A stretch of DNA of 64,000 bases from assembly GCA_020637855.1 (NCBI GenBank), contig JACKJR010000001.1, positions 558,001 to 622,000 of the forward strand, read 5' to 3'. Shown one piece after another: positions 15,838 to 24,861 of this stretch (positions are counted from its first letter, which is position 1; the number at the start of each line of letters is the position of its first letter). This DNA is from Rhodobiaceae bacterium (GTDB lineage: Bacteria; Pseudomonadota; Alphaproteobacteria; Rhizobiales; Tepidamorphaceae). A program made the translations under genes and the position numbers. The notes beneath the pieces were generated by a model, which was given only the letters and a program-made list of their open reading frames with translations, was not told the origin of the DNA and searched no databases.

Positions 15838-16542
15838 ATGGCCGATCTTGACGCATACAAGAAGGAAGTCGGCGTACGCGCCGCGGGCCTCGTCGCTTCA
15901 GGCATGAGGGTCGGGCTTGGTACCGGCTCGACGGCGGCCCATTTCGTCCGCGCTCTGGGTGAGCGCGTCAGCGCCGAAGGGCTCGATATTGTCGGTGTTC
16001 CCACCTCCAACGCGACCGCGCGGCTCGCCGCCGATTGCGGCATCCGGCTGACCACCCTCGACGAGACGCCCCATCTCGACCTGACCGTGGATGGCGCCGA
16101 CGAGATCGATGCCGCCCTGCGGCTGATCAAGGGCGGCGGCGGCGCGCACCTGCGCGAAAAGATCGTGGCCTGCGCGTCCAGCCGCATGATCGTCATCGCG
16201 GACGAAACCAAGGTAGTGGAAACGCTCGGCGGCTTTCCGCTGCCGCTGGAGGTGCTCGATTTTGGTCTCGCCGCCACAATGCACCATGTCGAGGAAGCCG
16301 CGCGCGCCCACGGCTGCGGCGGCATGATCGCCCGGCGCATGACCCATGACGGCCAGCCTTTCATGACGGATGAAGGCAATGCCATTCTCGACTGCCATTT
16401 CCGCACCATCCCCGATCCGGAGGGGTTGGCAGCCGCTTTCTGCCGCATACCCGGTCTCATCGAGCACGGGCTGTTCATCGGCATCGCCGGCGGCGCGCTG
16501 ATCGCCGGTTCTGGCGGCATCACCACGATGGGTAACGTATGA
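15838..16542 (+). CDS. rpiA: Ribose-5-phosphate isomerase A
   Basis: This 234-residue enzyme interconverts ribose 5-phosphate and ribulose 5-phosphate. Family motifs are GLGTGSTAAHFVRAL (substrate binding), DGADEID (catalytic Asp) and KGGGGAHLREKI (catalytic Glu/Lys). Length is normal. It begins 3 nt after gabD and its stop overlaps the start of gor by 4 nt (ATGA), giving a gabD-rpiA-gor unit. Pairing with gor may reflect the link between pentose phosphate NADPH supply and glutathione reduction (inference). Confidence 0.92.
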   Translation: MADLDAYKKEVGVRAAGLVASGMRVGLGTGSTAAHFVRALGERVSAEGLDIVGVPTSNATARLAADCGIRLTTLDETPHLDLTVDGADEIDAALRLIKGGGGAHLREKIVACASSRMIVIADETKVVETLGGFPLPLEVLDFGLAATMHHVEEAARAHGCGGMIARRMTHDGQPFMTDEGNAILDCHFRTIPDPEGLAAAFCRIPGLIEHGLFIGIAGGALIAGSGGITTMGNV

Positions 16543-17921
16543 GCGGATACGACTACGACCTGTTCGTCATTGGCGGGGGATCGGGCGGCGTGCGCGCGGC
16601 CCGTATCGCCTCGCAGCACGGCGCACGCGCCGCGATCACCGAAGGCTATCGCTACGGCGGCACCTGCGTCATCCGCGGCTGCGTGCCCAAGAAGCTGATG
16701 GTCTATGCCAGCCGGTTTCCCGCCGAATTCGAGGAATCCGCCGGTTTCGGCTGGAGTGTCGACAACTGGTCCTTCGACTGGAAGACGCTGATTGCCAACA
16801 AGGATGCCGAGATCGCCCGGCTGGAGCGCGCTTACCAGAGTAATCTGGAAAAGGCCGGTGTGACGCTATTCTCCAGTTACGCCCGGCTTGAGGATGCCCA
16901 TACGGTTCGGCTGATCGATGAGGACAGGACCGTCACGGCCGAGACGATCCTGATTGCTACTGGCGGCACGCCGAACATCGACGAAAGCCTGCCCGGCCGC
17001 GAGTATGTCATCAGCTCGAACGAAGTGTTTCATCTCGAAGAGATACCTGGACGCATCGTGATTGCCGGCGGTGGTTACATCGCCATGGAATTCGCCTCGA
17101 TCTTTGCAGGGCTGGGTGCCGAGACGACGCTGATCTATCGCGGCCCCGAACCACTGCGCGGCTTCGATGACGAGGTGCGCGCCCATGTGCGCTCCGAGAT
17201 GGCGCAGAACGGCGTGAACTTCGTGCTTGGCGAAACCTTCACGAAGATCGAGAAGGCGGCTTCAGGTCTGATCGGTCATACCTCCAGCGGCAAGGCGCTG
17301 GAAGCCGACCAGATCATGTTTGCCATCGGGCGCGTGCCGGCAACCGAAGGGCTCGGTCTCGAAAGCGCGGGGGTCAAGACGGGAGACAAGGGCGAAATCC
17401 GCGTCGATGCCCACTCGCGCACCAATGTGCCGAATATCTATGCCGTCGGCGACGTCACCGACCGTGTCAACCTGACACCGGTTGCGATCCGCGAGGGGCA
17501 CGCCTTCGCCGACAGCCTGTATGGCGGCAAGCCCTGGCTCGTGGATCATTCCGACATTGCGACGGCGGTCTTCACGACACCGGAGATCGGTACGGTCGGC
17601 CTGACCGAGGAACAGGCCAGCGACGTGCTCGATGATGTCGTTGTCTATTCGGTGAGTTTCCGGCCGATGAAGGCAACCATTGGCGGAAGCCATGGCCGCA
17701 TGCTTATGAAGCTGCTGGTCGATGGCGCGACGGACCGTGTCGTTGGTTGTCACGTCGTCGGGCCCGACGCAGGCGAAATGGCGCAGCTTCTCGGTGTTCT
17801 CGTCAAGATGGGGGCGACCAAGGCCGATTTCGACGCAACGATCGCGCTGCATCCGTCCGCTGCGGAAGAATTGGTGACGATGCGTACGCCAACGCGGCGG
17901 CATGTGAAGGGAAGTGTGTAA
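16539..17921 (+). CDS. gor: Glutathione-disulfide reductase
   Basis: This 460-residue flavoprotein reduces oxidised glutathione with NADPH. It has the FAD motif GGGSGGVRAARIA, the redox disulfide in GGTCVIRGCVPKK (Cys43/Cys48), the second Rossmann motif GGGYIAMEF, and the C-terminal HPSAAEE containing the active-site His and Glu. CVIRGC distinguishes it from lipoamide and mercuric reductases, which have different contexts. It overlaps rpiA by 4 nt. A 26-bp perfect palindrome begins at the last base of its stop codon. Confidence 0.93.
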   Translation: MSGYDYDLFVIGGGSGGVRAARIASQHGARAAITEGYRYGGTCVIRGCVPKKLMVYASRFPAEFEESAGFGWSVDNWSFDWKTLIANKDAEIARLERAYQSNLEKAGVTLFSSYARLEDAHTVRLIDEDRTVTAETILIATGGTPNIDESLPGREYVISSNEVFHLEEIPGRIVIAGGGYIAMEFASIFAGLGAETTLIYRGPEPLRGFDDEVRAHVRSEMAQNGVNFVLGETFTKIEKAASGLIGHTSSGKALEADQIMFAIGRVPATEGLGLESAGVKTGDKGEIRVDAHSRTNVPNIYAVGDVTDRVNLTPVAIREGHAFADSLYGGKPWLVDHSDIATAVFTTPEIGTVGLTEEQASDVLDDVVVYSVSFRPMKATIGGSHGRMLMKLLVDGATDRVVGCHVVGPDAGEMAQLLGVLVKMGATKADFDATIALHPSAAEELVTMRTPTRRHVKGSV

Positions 17922-17946
17922 CCTTACGTTTACGTAAACGTAAGGT
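17921..17946. terminator. Perfect 26-bp palindrome between convergent genes
   Basis: The half ACCTTACGTTTAC is followed by its exact reverse complement GTAAACGTAAGGT with no spacer. It lies exactly between the stops of gor (+) and the carboxylate-amine ligase (-). A bidirectional terminator is the simplest reading, but it lacks a T run, is AT-rich, and repeats ACGTAA units as in some protein-binding palindromes. Confidence 0.5.
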
Positions 17947-17952
17947 GCGAAT

Positions 17953-19086
17953 CTAAAACGCCACAGTATCCGCGATCAGGTGGTCGACAACGGCCTTGAG
18001 CGCCTCTTTTTCATCCGCGCCATTGGCGATGGCCGTTTCATAGACCTTGATCTGCCGGTCCGCGCTGGTGCCTTCGCTAGCAATCTGGCGTGCATGCTCG
18101 ATGGCGCCAAGACAGTTGAAATGTTCCGCGTCCTCGCGGACAAGCTCCAGAAGTTCCTCGATCAGCTCGGAGTAGGGCACCATTTCGCCGCGTCCGAAAT
18201 CGATCAGGCTGCCGCTTGCGCCGTGACGCTGCGCGAGCCAGCGGTTTTCCTCGATCAGGAAGCGGGTGTAATTGCGCCAGCGCTGGTTGGAGCGCCTGAG
18301 CCGCCACAGCATGCGCGTCAGGCAGCGGAACATGGCCGCGATGGCGATTGCATCGTCAAGCCGCGTGCAGGTGTCGGTGACGCGCATTTCCAGCGTCGGG
18401 AACCGGGCGGAAGGGCGCAGGTCCCACCACACCTTGGTGGCGTCTTCGATGACGCCGGCCTTCACCAGCACGTCGACGGTGCGCTGATACTGCCCCGGTG
18501 AATCGAACTCCTCAGGCAGGCCGGTGCGTGGCATTTCCTTGAAGACGCTGAGCCTGTAGCTGTTCAGCCCGGTCTGCATGCCCTGCCAGAACGGCGAGGA
18601 GGTCGACAGCGCCAGCAGATGCGGCAGGAAGTAGGCGAGCTGGTTGAAGAGGTCGATGCGCAGCGCGTCGTCCTCCACCGCCACATGCACGTGCATGCCG
18701 CAGATCAGCATGCGCCGGATAACCACCTGCATGTCTCGTGCAAGCGCGTTGTAGCGCTCCTTGTCGGTATGGTGCTGATCCTCCCAGCGCGCAAAGGGGT
18801 GGGTGGAAGCCGCGATCGGGGCAAGCCCGTGCTCACCGGAAATCTCCGCGATGGTGCCGCGCAGATGCGCAAGTTCCTTGCGTGCTTCCTGCACGCTCTT
18901 GCACACGGTGGTTCCGACCTCGATCTGGCAACGCAGGAATTCAGGGCTGACCTGCTTGGCGAGCTTCTTCTCGCACGCCTCCATGATCGCCTTGGGCGGA
19001 TCGTTGGCGAGGTTGCGGGACGCCTTGTCGACGAGGAGGTATTCTTCCTCGATGCCGATGGTGAAGGATGGTTCTTGCTGCGACAT
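17953..19086 (-). CDS. Carboxylate-amine ligase, GCS2 family (YbdK-like)
   Basis: A 377-residue ATP-grasp-like ligase of the glutamate-cysteine ligase type 2 group. It opens TIGIEEEYLLVD, a signature of the family, and carries CGMHVHVAVED and EMRVTDTCTRLDDA. Members such as E. coli YbdK show weak gamma-glutamylcysteine synthesis; the natural substrate is not settled. It converges on glutathione reductase, which suggests a thiol-related role, though chance adjacency is possible. Length is normal and no oddity is seen. Confidence 0.85.
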   Translation of the reverse strand: MSQQEPSFTIGIEEEYLLVDKASRNLANDPPKAIMEACEKKLAKQVSPEFLRCQIEVGTTVCKSVQEARKELAHLRGTIAEISGEHGLAPIAASTHPFARWEDQHHTDKERYNALARDMQVVIRRMLICGMHVHVAVEDDALRIDLFNQLAYFLPHLLALSTSSPFWQGMQTGLNSYRLSVFKEMPRTGLPEEFDSPGQYQRTVDVLVKAGVIEDATKVWWDLRPSARFPTLEMRVTDTCTRLDDAIAIAAMFRCLTRMLWRLRRSNQRWRNYTRFLIEENRWLAQRHGASGSLIDFGRGEMVPYSELIEELLELVREDAEHFNCLGAIEHARQIASEGTSADRQIKVYETAIANGADEKEALKAVVDHLIADTVAF

Positions 19087-19129
19087 AACGGCCTAACGTT
19101 TGCATGCTTACAGCGCGTGCGGCAATCGC

Positions 19130-20386
19130 CTATTGCACGCTGCTGGAGTCTTCATCCTGGACAAGCGGCGAAAGCTCGACCGCCATCGGCGATGTGCGCG
19201 GCATGGGTACGAACGGCTCGCGGTATTTTTCCTTGACCGGCGCGCGCTGGGTCATGCGCCATATGGTGTAGCCGAGCAGCAGGGTGTGGATAACGGCTAC
19301 CCACAGAAACAGGAAGCCTGCGCCGAAACCCGACATGAGAAGGGATGTGATGATCGGGCCGATGATCGCTCCGATCGTGTAGAGCAGCAGCAGTCCGGTG
19401 GAGACCTGAACCAGCTCCTCGGGCTTTGCATGGTCGTTGCCATGCGCGCCGGCAAGCGCGTAGATCGGCATCGCGGCGGCGCCGAAGATCATGCTCAACC
19501 CCATGAGGACCCAGTAGGAACTCAAACCCAGAATTGCGAAAAGAGCCAGTCCGAGGGCGGAAATCACCGACAGGCCGGTGACGACGGCCATGATCGTGCG
19601 CCGGTCCATCCGGTCGGAAGCACGCCCGATCGGGAAAAGCGTAACGACCGTTCCGATGATTGAGGCGGTGATGAAATCGGCCGAACCGGACGCGCTAAGC
19701 CCCAGCGACGTTGCATAGACGGGTGCCAGCGACCAGAACGCGCCATTGACCAGCCCGACCGCGATTGCCCCGGCAAAGGCAACGGGTGAGATGTGGTAGA
19801 GCCAGATTGGTCTCAGCTTGGGGGAATCCGGCGGTGTCGGAGCCGTTGTCGGTGTTAGTACCACGGGCACTGCGGCAATCGAGATCAGGATGGCTGTCAG
19901 CGAGAAAAGTTCGAATCCGCCGATGTCATAGAGCCGCAGCATCTGCTGGCCTGAAGCGATCGCGGCGTAGTTGATGATGTTGTAGACGGCAAGCACCATG
20001 CCGCGGATTTCGTTGGTTGCGCGCTCGTTCAGCCAGCTTTCGATGATTGCGTAGATGACGGCAAAGCAGCAGCCCGTCACAAGGCGCATAAACCCCCACG
20101 CGAGCGGTTCGGAAAAAAGGGCATGGCCCAGCGGCATGGCCGTGGCAATGGCAGCGGCGGCTGCAAAGACACGCACATGTCCCACCGCGCGCAGCAATGT
20201 CGGCGCGATGACGCAGCCAAGCAGCATGCCCGCAAAATAGAACGAGCCGAGCACACCGATTGACGTGTCGGAAAACCCGATCGCCCGCGCATGCAGGGGG
20301 ATCACGCCGAACAGCAGTCCGGAACCGGCGAGGATGACGAAAGCCGAGAACAGCAGCGTTCCGCAAGCCATTAATATGAAGCGCAT
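19130..20386 (-). CDS. MFS transporter (YcaD-like)
   Basis: A 418-residue carrier with about twelve hydrophobic helices. The GRASDRMDRR loop between helices is the classic MFS motif A, and FYFAGMLLGCVIAP and ESWLNERATNEIRG are typical of the YcaD/YfcJ-like subgroup. The C-terminus is a polar cytoplasmic tail (KEKYREPFVPMPRTSP). Substrate cannot be inferred. It is transcribed towards the carboxylate-amine ligase gene, with 43 nt between them. Confidence 0.8.
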   Translation of the reverse strand: MRFILMACGTLLFSAFVILAGSGLLFGVIPLHARAIGFSDTSIGVLGSFYFAGMLLGCVIAPTLLRAVGHVRVFAAAAAIATAMPLGHALFSEPLAWGFMRLVTGCCFAVIYAIIESWLNERATNEIRGMVLAVYNIINYAAIASGQQMLRLYDIGGFELFSLTAILISIAAVPVVLTPTTAPTPPDSPKLRPIWLYHISPVAFAGAIAVGLVNGAFWSLAPVYATSLGLSASGSADFITASIIGTVVTLFPIGRASDRMDRRTIMAVVTGLSVISALGLALFAILGLSSYWVLMGLSMIFGAAAMPIYALAGAHGNDHAKPEELVQVSTGLLLLYTIGAIIGPIITSLLMSGFGAGFLFLWVAVIHTLLLGYTIWRMTQRAPVKEKYREPFVPMPRTSPMAVELSPLVQDEDSSSVQ

Positions 20387-20437
20387 GAATGCCCGTCCAG
20401 TTCCCGGCAGTTTGTTGTGAACCGGCGCTTACGTCGT

Positions 20438-21223
20438 TCAGATCAGTCTGGCAAGGCCCTCACCGATTGCATATGCGGCAATGGCTGCGCCAAGACCGAT
20501 ACCCAGAGTTTCAAGTCCCGAACGCCACCAGGGAATCAGCGACCAGCGTGCTTTCAATGATCCCACGCCGAAGAACGTTGCCGCTGTCATGATTGCGGCG
20601 GTGAAAGCTTGATTTGCGACCGGCAGCAGGAAGGGAATGAGCGGCACCATTCCGCATATGATAAAGGCCGCGAATGTCGCCAGCGCCGCCTTTATGGGGG
20701 AGCGCTGCATTGAAGACAGACCATGCTCCTCGACCATCATGACGTCGAGCCAGTGGTCCCGGTTGGCCATGATGAGATCGACCATGCCGACGAGGCTGCG
20801 TCCGCGATAACCCTTCATCCGGTAGATCTCGATGAGCTCCTTGCGTTCCCCGTGCGGGTGTTCGCGCAGATGGCGCTCCTCCATGTGACGCAGGCGTTCA
20901 TAGTCTTCGATTTCCGCCCGCGTTCCGGTGAAATTGGCAGCCGCCATGGAAAAGCCGTCGGCAAGCAGGTTGGCGGCCCCCATGATCAGCACCACGCGCC
21001 AAGACAGGTCAGCCCCCACCGCACCTGCGACAATGGCGAATGTCGTCACCGCGCCATCGATGCCGCCATAGACCCAGTCGCGGATGTAACTGACCTTGGG
21101 TCCGTCGGCGAGGCGCTCGCGGATCGCGTCCACGTCGTGGTCATGTTCGAGTTCCAAGCCGTCCTCCCAAGCTGCCAGGCCGTAATGGTAGCCTGATGCT
21201 GACGATGGGTGTATAACCCCCAC
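20438..21223 (-). CDS. VIT1/CCC1-family transporter
   Basis: A 261-residue inner-membrane protein with a VIT1/CCC1 fold. The first helix region DWVYGGIDGAVTTFAIVAG with GGIDG is the family hallmark. The second helix contains ANLLADGFSMA, and an acidic metal-binding loop follows (RAEIEDYERLRHMEERHLRE). Three further helices end the protein. Relatives move Fe2+ or Mn2+ out of the cytoplasm. The His/Glu-rich N-terminus (ELEHDHDVD) may also bind metal. The exact start is uncertain, since several codons upstream of the conserved part are possible. Confidence 0.8.
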   Translation of the reverse strand: MGVIHPSSASGYHYGLAAWEDGLELEHDHDVDAIRERLADGPKVSYIRDWVYGGIDGAVTTFAIVAGAVGADLSWRVVLIMGAANLLADGFSMAAANFTGTRAEIEDYERLRHMEERHLREHPHGERKELIEIYRMKGYRGRSLVGMVDLIMANRDHWLDVMMVEEHGLSSMQRSPIKAALATFAAFIICGMVPLIPFLLPVANQAFTAAIMTAATFFGVGSLKARWSLIPWWRSGLETLGIGLGAAIAAYAIGEGLARLI

Positions 21224-21375
21224 CTTTCGCCATCCGCCATTGCCAAATTGTCATGGCTGGGGATGGCGGATGGCAGGTTGACATGGCGCAACCTGCGCCC
21301 TGTGCGGTGTTGACCGCGCGCGTGAAAATTTGTTTGAAGTGCTTGAAAAAGCGTATGAAATGAAGGTGTTCGATC

Positions 21376-22761
21376 ATGGCGAACAACTGGTCTCCCGAAA
21401 GCTGGCGTAGCAAGCCGATCGTTCAGGTGCCTGATTATCCCGATATGGCCGCTCTGGCTGAGGTCGAGGGTGAGCTGAAACGGTTTCCGCCGCTGGTTTT
21501 TGCAGGCGAGGCACGCCGGCTGAAGCGCGATCTCGCGCGCGTTGCCCATGGTGAGGCTTTCCTGCTGCAGGGCGGCGATTGCGCCGAAAGCTTTGCCGAG
21601 CACCACCCCGACCAGATTCGCGACCTGTTCCGTGTTTTCCTGCAGATGTCAGTGGTGCTGACCTATGGCGCCGCGCAACCTGTAGTGAAGGTCGGCCGTA
21701 TCGCCGGTCAGTTCGCCAAGCCGCGCTCCGCGCCGACCGAGACGATCGACGGCGTCGAGCTGCCGAGCTATCGCGGTGACATCATCAACGGGCCGGAATT
21801 CACCTCAGAGGCGCGCATTCCCGATCCGGTACGCATGATGAAGGCCTACAGGCAGTCGGCCGCGACGCTGAACCTGCTGCGCGCCTTCGCCCAGGGCGGT
21901 TACGCCAACCTGGAGCATGTGCACGAGTGGACGCTCGGTTTCCTGAAGGACAGCCCGCAGAGCCACCGCTACCAGACGCTGGCTGACCGTATCGGCGAGT
22001 GCCTGTCCTTCATGCGCGCCTGCGGCATTACCGGAGACACCACGCCGCAGTTGCGTTCAACCGACTTCTACACCAGCCACGAGGCGCTGCTTCTGGGCTA
22101 CGAGCAGGCGATGACGCGCATCGATTCCACTTCCGGCGAGTGGTACGATACTTCCGGCCACATGCTGTGGATCGGCGACCGCACGCGCCAGCCCGACCAC
22201 GCCCATGTCGAATACATGCGCGGCATCCGCAACCCGATCGGTGTGAAATGCGGTCCCTCGCTCGATGGCGACGGGCTGATGAAGCTGATTGACGTCCTCA
22301 ATCCGGAAGACGAGGCGGGCCGGCTCACGCTGATCTGCCGCTACGGTTCCGACAAGGTGGCCGATCATCTTCCCGCCCTGATCCGCCGTGTGCAAAAGGA
22401 AGGCCGCACGGTTGTGTGGTCGTGCGATCCCATGCATGGCAACACCATCAAGGCGGCGAGCGGCTTCAAGACACGCCCCTTCGACCGGATCCTGAGCGAG
22501 GTGCATACCTTCTTCGAGGTGCACCGCGCGGAGGGGACGCATCCCGGCGGCGTGCATTTCGAGATGACCGGCACGAACGTTACCGAATGCACCGGCGGTG
22601 CGGCGGCGATCACCGATGCCGATCTGTCGGACCGCTATCACACCCATTGCGATCCCCGGCTCAACGGCAATCAGGCGCTCGAGCTTGCTTTCCTGATAGC
22701 CGAGGAACTGTCACGGGTGCGCAAGGGCGGCGAACGCGCCCACGCGGTGAGCGGGCTCTAG
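21376..22761 (+). CDS. aroG: 3-deoxy-7-phosphoheptulonate synthase, class II
   Basis: A 461-residue plant-type DAHP synthase, the first step of the shikimate pathway, joining phosphoenolpyruvate and erythrose 4-phosphate. It starts NWSPESWRSKPIVQVPDY and has LLQGGDCAESF, LSFMRACGI, SHEALLLGYEQAMTR, GEWYDTSGHMLWIGDR and WSCDPMHGN, all diagnostic of the class II family. Metal ligands Cys (GGDCAE), His and Glu are present. The upstream 150 nt contains an inverted repeat GCAGGTTG/CAACCTGC at 21273-21296, which might form a leader hairpin. It is probably transcribed alone. Confidence 0.93.
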   Translation: MANNWSPESWRSKPIVQVPDYPDMAALAEVEGELKRFPPLVFAGEARRLKRDLARVAHGEAFLLQGGDCAESFAEHHPDQIRDLFRVFLQMSVVLTYGAAQPVVKVGRIAGQFAKPRSAPTETIDGVELPSYRGDIINGPEFTSEARIPDPVRMMKAYRQSAATLNLLRAFAQGGYANLEHVHEWTLGFLKDSPQSHRYQTLADRIGECLSFMRACGITGDTTPQLRSTDFYTSHEALLLGYEQAMTRIDSTSGEWYDTSGHMLWIGDRTRQPDHAHVEYMRGIRNPIGVKCGPSLDGDGLMKLIDVLNPEDEAGRLTLICRYGSDKVADHLPALIRRVQKEGRTVVWSCDPMHGNTIKAASGFKTRPFDRILSEVHTFFEVHRAEGTHPGGVHFEMTGTNVTECTGGAAAITDADLSDRYHTHCDPRLNGNQALELAFLIAEELSRVRKGGERAHAVSGL

Positions 22762-22867
22762 ACAAGGCGTCAGGTCTGATATGCCATGACGGGTGAGGCG
22801 GCTCTGCTTCTGCAGGGCCGTTCATCCGACGGACAGGGCCGCTACTCGCGGTCCGGGGAGATCAGTC

Positions 22868-23449
22868 ATGCGCAAGTTGCAAGTCCAGGGCGTGCATCAC
22901 ATAACGATCACCGGTGCCGACCGGCAGACGTCGATCGACTTCTGGGAAGGGCTGCTCGGTATGCCCTTCGTCTTCGATCAGCCCAATCTCGACAATCCGG
23001 ACGAGGGACATCTCTATTTCGATCCCGGCGACGGGCGGCTGATTACGGTCTTCACCAACGAGACCCGCAAGCCCGATCCGCGCCGCACGCCAACCGAGCC
23101 GGGCTGCGTGCATCACCTTGCCTTCGCCGTCAGCCAGGCGACGTTCAAACAGTCCGTGAAGCGCCTGGATGAACGCGGCATCAAGCATTCCGGTCCCAAG
23201 GATCGCGGATTCATGGATTCAATCTATTTTACCGATCCGCTTGGCCTGCTGATCGAACTGGCGTCCTACCGCTTCGAGCCGCCGCGCGGATGCAGCCATG
23301 CCGATGTGATGATCGAGGCGCACAGGATACGCGTCAAACGCGGCGACCATCACATCGAGGAAGAGCATCTGGCCGATGCCATCGAACTGCTGGTATCGCG
23401 CACCCAAGCTTCGCTGTCGGATGATCGTGCACCAAAGGACCCGTACTGA
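22868..23449 (+). CDS. VOC-family (glyoxalase/dioxygenase-like) protein
   Basis: A 193-residue protein with two vicinal-oxygen-chelate modules. It starts QVQGVHHITITGADRQTSID (first metal His) and holds GCVHHLAFAV (second His) and a final Glu in LLIELASYRFE. The start ATG 22868 has GGGGAG upstream. Domain order fits ring-cleaving dioxygenase or glyoxalase-like proteins; the substrate cannot be told. It is followed after 13 nt by a GFA gene, and the two are probably co-transcribed. Confidence 0.8.
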   Translation: MRKLQVQGVHHITITGADRQTSIDFWEGLLGMPFVFDQPNLDNPDEGHLYFDPGDGRLITVFTNETRKPDPRRTPTEPGCVHHLAFAVSQATFKQSVKRLDERGIKHSGPKDRGFMDSIYFTDPLGLLIELASYRFEPPRGCSHADVMIEAHRIRVKRGDHHIEEEHLADAIELLVSRTQASLSDDRAPKDPY

Positions 23450-23462
23450 TGGAGACGAGGAC

Positions 23463-23888
23463 ATGAAAACCGAGATAGGCTCATCAGACGATGTCATTAC
23501 CGGCCGCTGTGCCTGCGGGGCGGTGACGTATTCCGCACATGGGCCGTTCCGTCCTTTCGTTGGTTGCCACTGCGACAGCTGCCGCCGCCAGAGCAGCCAT
23601 CACGTCGTCGCCACACGCGTCGCATCGCACGGGCTGACCGTCTCGGGGGACGAAAACCTGAAAGGCTGGCGCGCCAGCGAAAGCGCCACCCGCCGCTTCT
23701 GCGGCATTTGCGGCTCGCTGATGTTCTGGGTGCCCGACGGCAAGCCGACTGTGTCGATCATGGCCGGCAGTATCGACAAGCCGACCGGTCTGCCGCTCGG
23801 CTGGCATATCATGGCGAGCGAAAAGGCGGATTATTACGAACTGGATGACGGCACGCCTGTTTATCCGAACGGTTCAGGCATTGCCTGA
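23463..23888 (+). CDS. GFA-family zinc protein
   Basis: This 141-residue protein has the GFA fold with zinc cysteines in GRCACGAV, CHCDSCRR and FCGICGS. The family is named for a glutathione-dependent formaldehyde-activating enzyme, but most members are uncharacterised. GAGG precedes ATG 23463. Two more GFA genes occur at 44055 and 45508, so this genome region carries three. It follows the VOC gene and may share its transcript. Confidence 0.85.
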   Translation: MKTEIGSSDDVITGRCACGAVTYSAHGPFRPFVGCHCDSCRRQSSHHVVATRVASHGLTVSGDENLKGWRASESATRRFCGICGSLMFWVPDGKPTVSIMAGSIDKPTGLPLGWHIMASEKADYYELDDGTPVYPNGSGIA

Positions 23889-24001
23889 CGAGACTGTTCG
23901 TGAAATCAGAATACTGAATTGACGTGAAGGGCAGTCCCGGAAACATGCGTCCGCACGCATATTAGCGGCATCATGTTTATGACGCCTTGAAAGGACCGGA
24001 T

Positions 24002-24802
24002 ATGGCCCCCTCGCGTTCCCCCATGCCGACGCTGTTCGTTTCTCATGGCGCGCCCGACATCGTGCTGCGCGACATGGCCGCCCGAGACTTTCTGATCTCA
24101 TATTCCGGGAAGATCACGAAGCCCAAGGCGATCGTGATGGTCTCGGCGCATTTCGAAACCAATGGTGTCTCGGTTGTGACCGACCCCAACCCGGGCATGA
24201 CTTATGACTTCGGCGGTTTTGATCCGCGCCTGCGCGAAATCATTTACCGCGCTCCGGGCGAACCGGCGATTGCCGAGCGTGCCGCCGGCCTGCTGGAAGC
24301 TGCGGGCTTTGCGGTCGACCGTGTTTCCTCGCGTGGCTTCGACCACGGCGTATGGACGCCGCTGGCGCTGTTGTTTCCCGATGCCGACATTCCCGTCGTG
24401 CAGATGTCGGTATCTCCGCACCGCGATGCGGCCTGGCATTTCGCGCTGGGCCAGGCGATCGAGCCGCTGCGTGACGAAGGCGTGCTGATCGTCGGCTCCG
24501 GTGCGGTGACGCATAATCTCGCAGCTTTTTTCGCCGGCGGATTCACCGCGGACGCGACTCCCGAATACTGGGTGCAGGAATTTGCCGACTGGCTTGCGGC
24601 CCGTATCGAAGCCGGCGATACCCGCGCGCTGGTGCGCTATCGCGAACAGGCCCCATTCGCCCGCGAGAACCATCCCACCGAGGAACACCTGCTGCCGCTG
24701 TTCGTCGTGCTTGGCGCCGGCGGGGCAGGGGTTGCCGGTGAACGGTTGCACAAAAGCGTCGACCATGGCGTCATCGCCATGGACGCCTATGCGTTTGCAT
24801 GA
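24002..24802 (+). CDS. Class III extradiol dioxygenase (DODA-type)
   Basis: A 266-residue protein of the 4,5-DOPA dioxygenase/YgiD type. Metal ligands are visible in FVSHGAPD (His), SAHFET (His) and GSGAVTHNL, and FDHGVWTPLALLFP is characteristic. YgiD-like enzymes open catechol rings of small phenolics. The start could also be ATG 24023 (MPTLFVSHGAP). The gene stands alone, with about 110 nt upstream and 60 nt before nadE. Confidence 0.85.
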   Translation: MAPSRSPMPTLFVSHGAPDIVLRDMAARDFLISYSGKITKPKAIVMVSAHFETNGVSVVTDPNPGMTYDFGGFDPRLREIIYRAPGEPAIAERAAGLLEAAGFAVDRVSSRGFDHGVWTPLALLFPDADIPVVQMSVSPHRDAAWHFALGQAIEPLRDEGVLIVGSGAVTHNLAAFFAGGFTADATPEYWVQEFADWLAARIEAGDTRALVRYREQAPFARENHPTEEHLLPLFVVLGAGGAGVAGERLHKSVDHGVIAMDAYAFA

Positions 24803-24861
24803 GAGCAGCGTTTCGCGCAAAACCGGTTTCGTTTCGCTTCAAGCCAAGATAAATCTCGGCC

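Noticed and set aside
21273..21296. Inverted repeat GCAGGTTG/CAACCTGC before DAHP synthase as a possible attenuator or riboswitch
   Set aside because: No T tract, no leader peptide with aromatic codons, and no match to a riboswitch I know; kept only as a remark in the gene entry.
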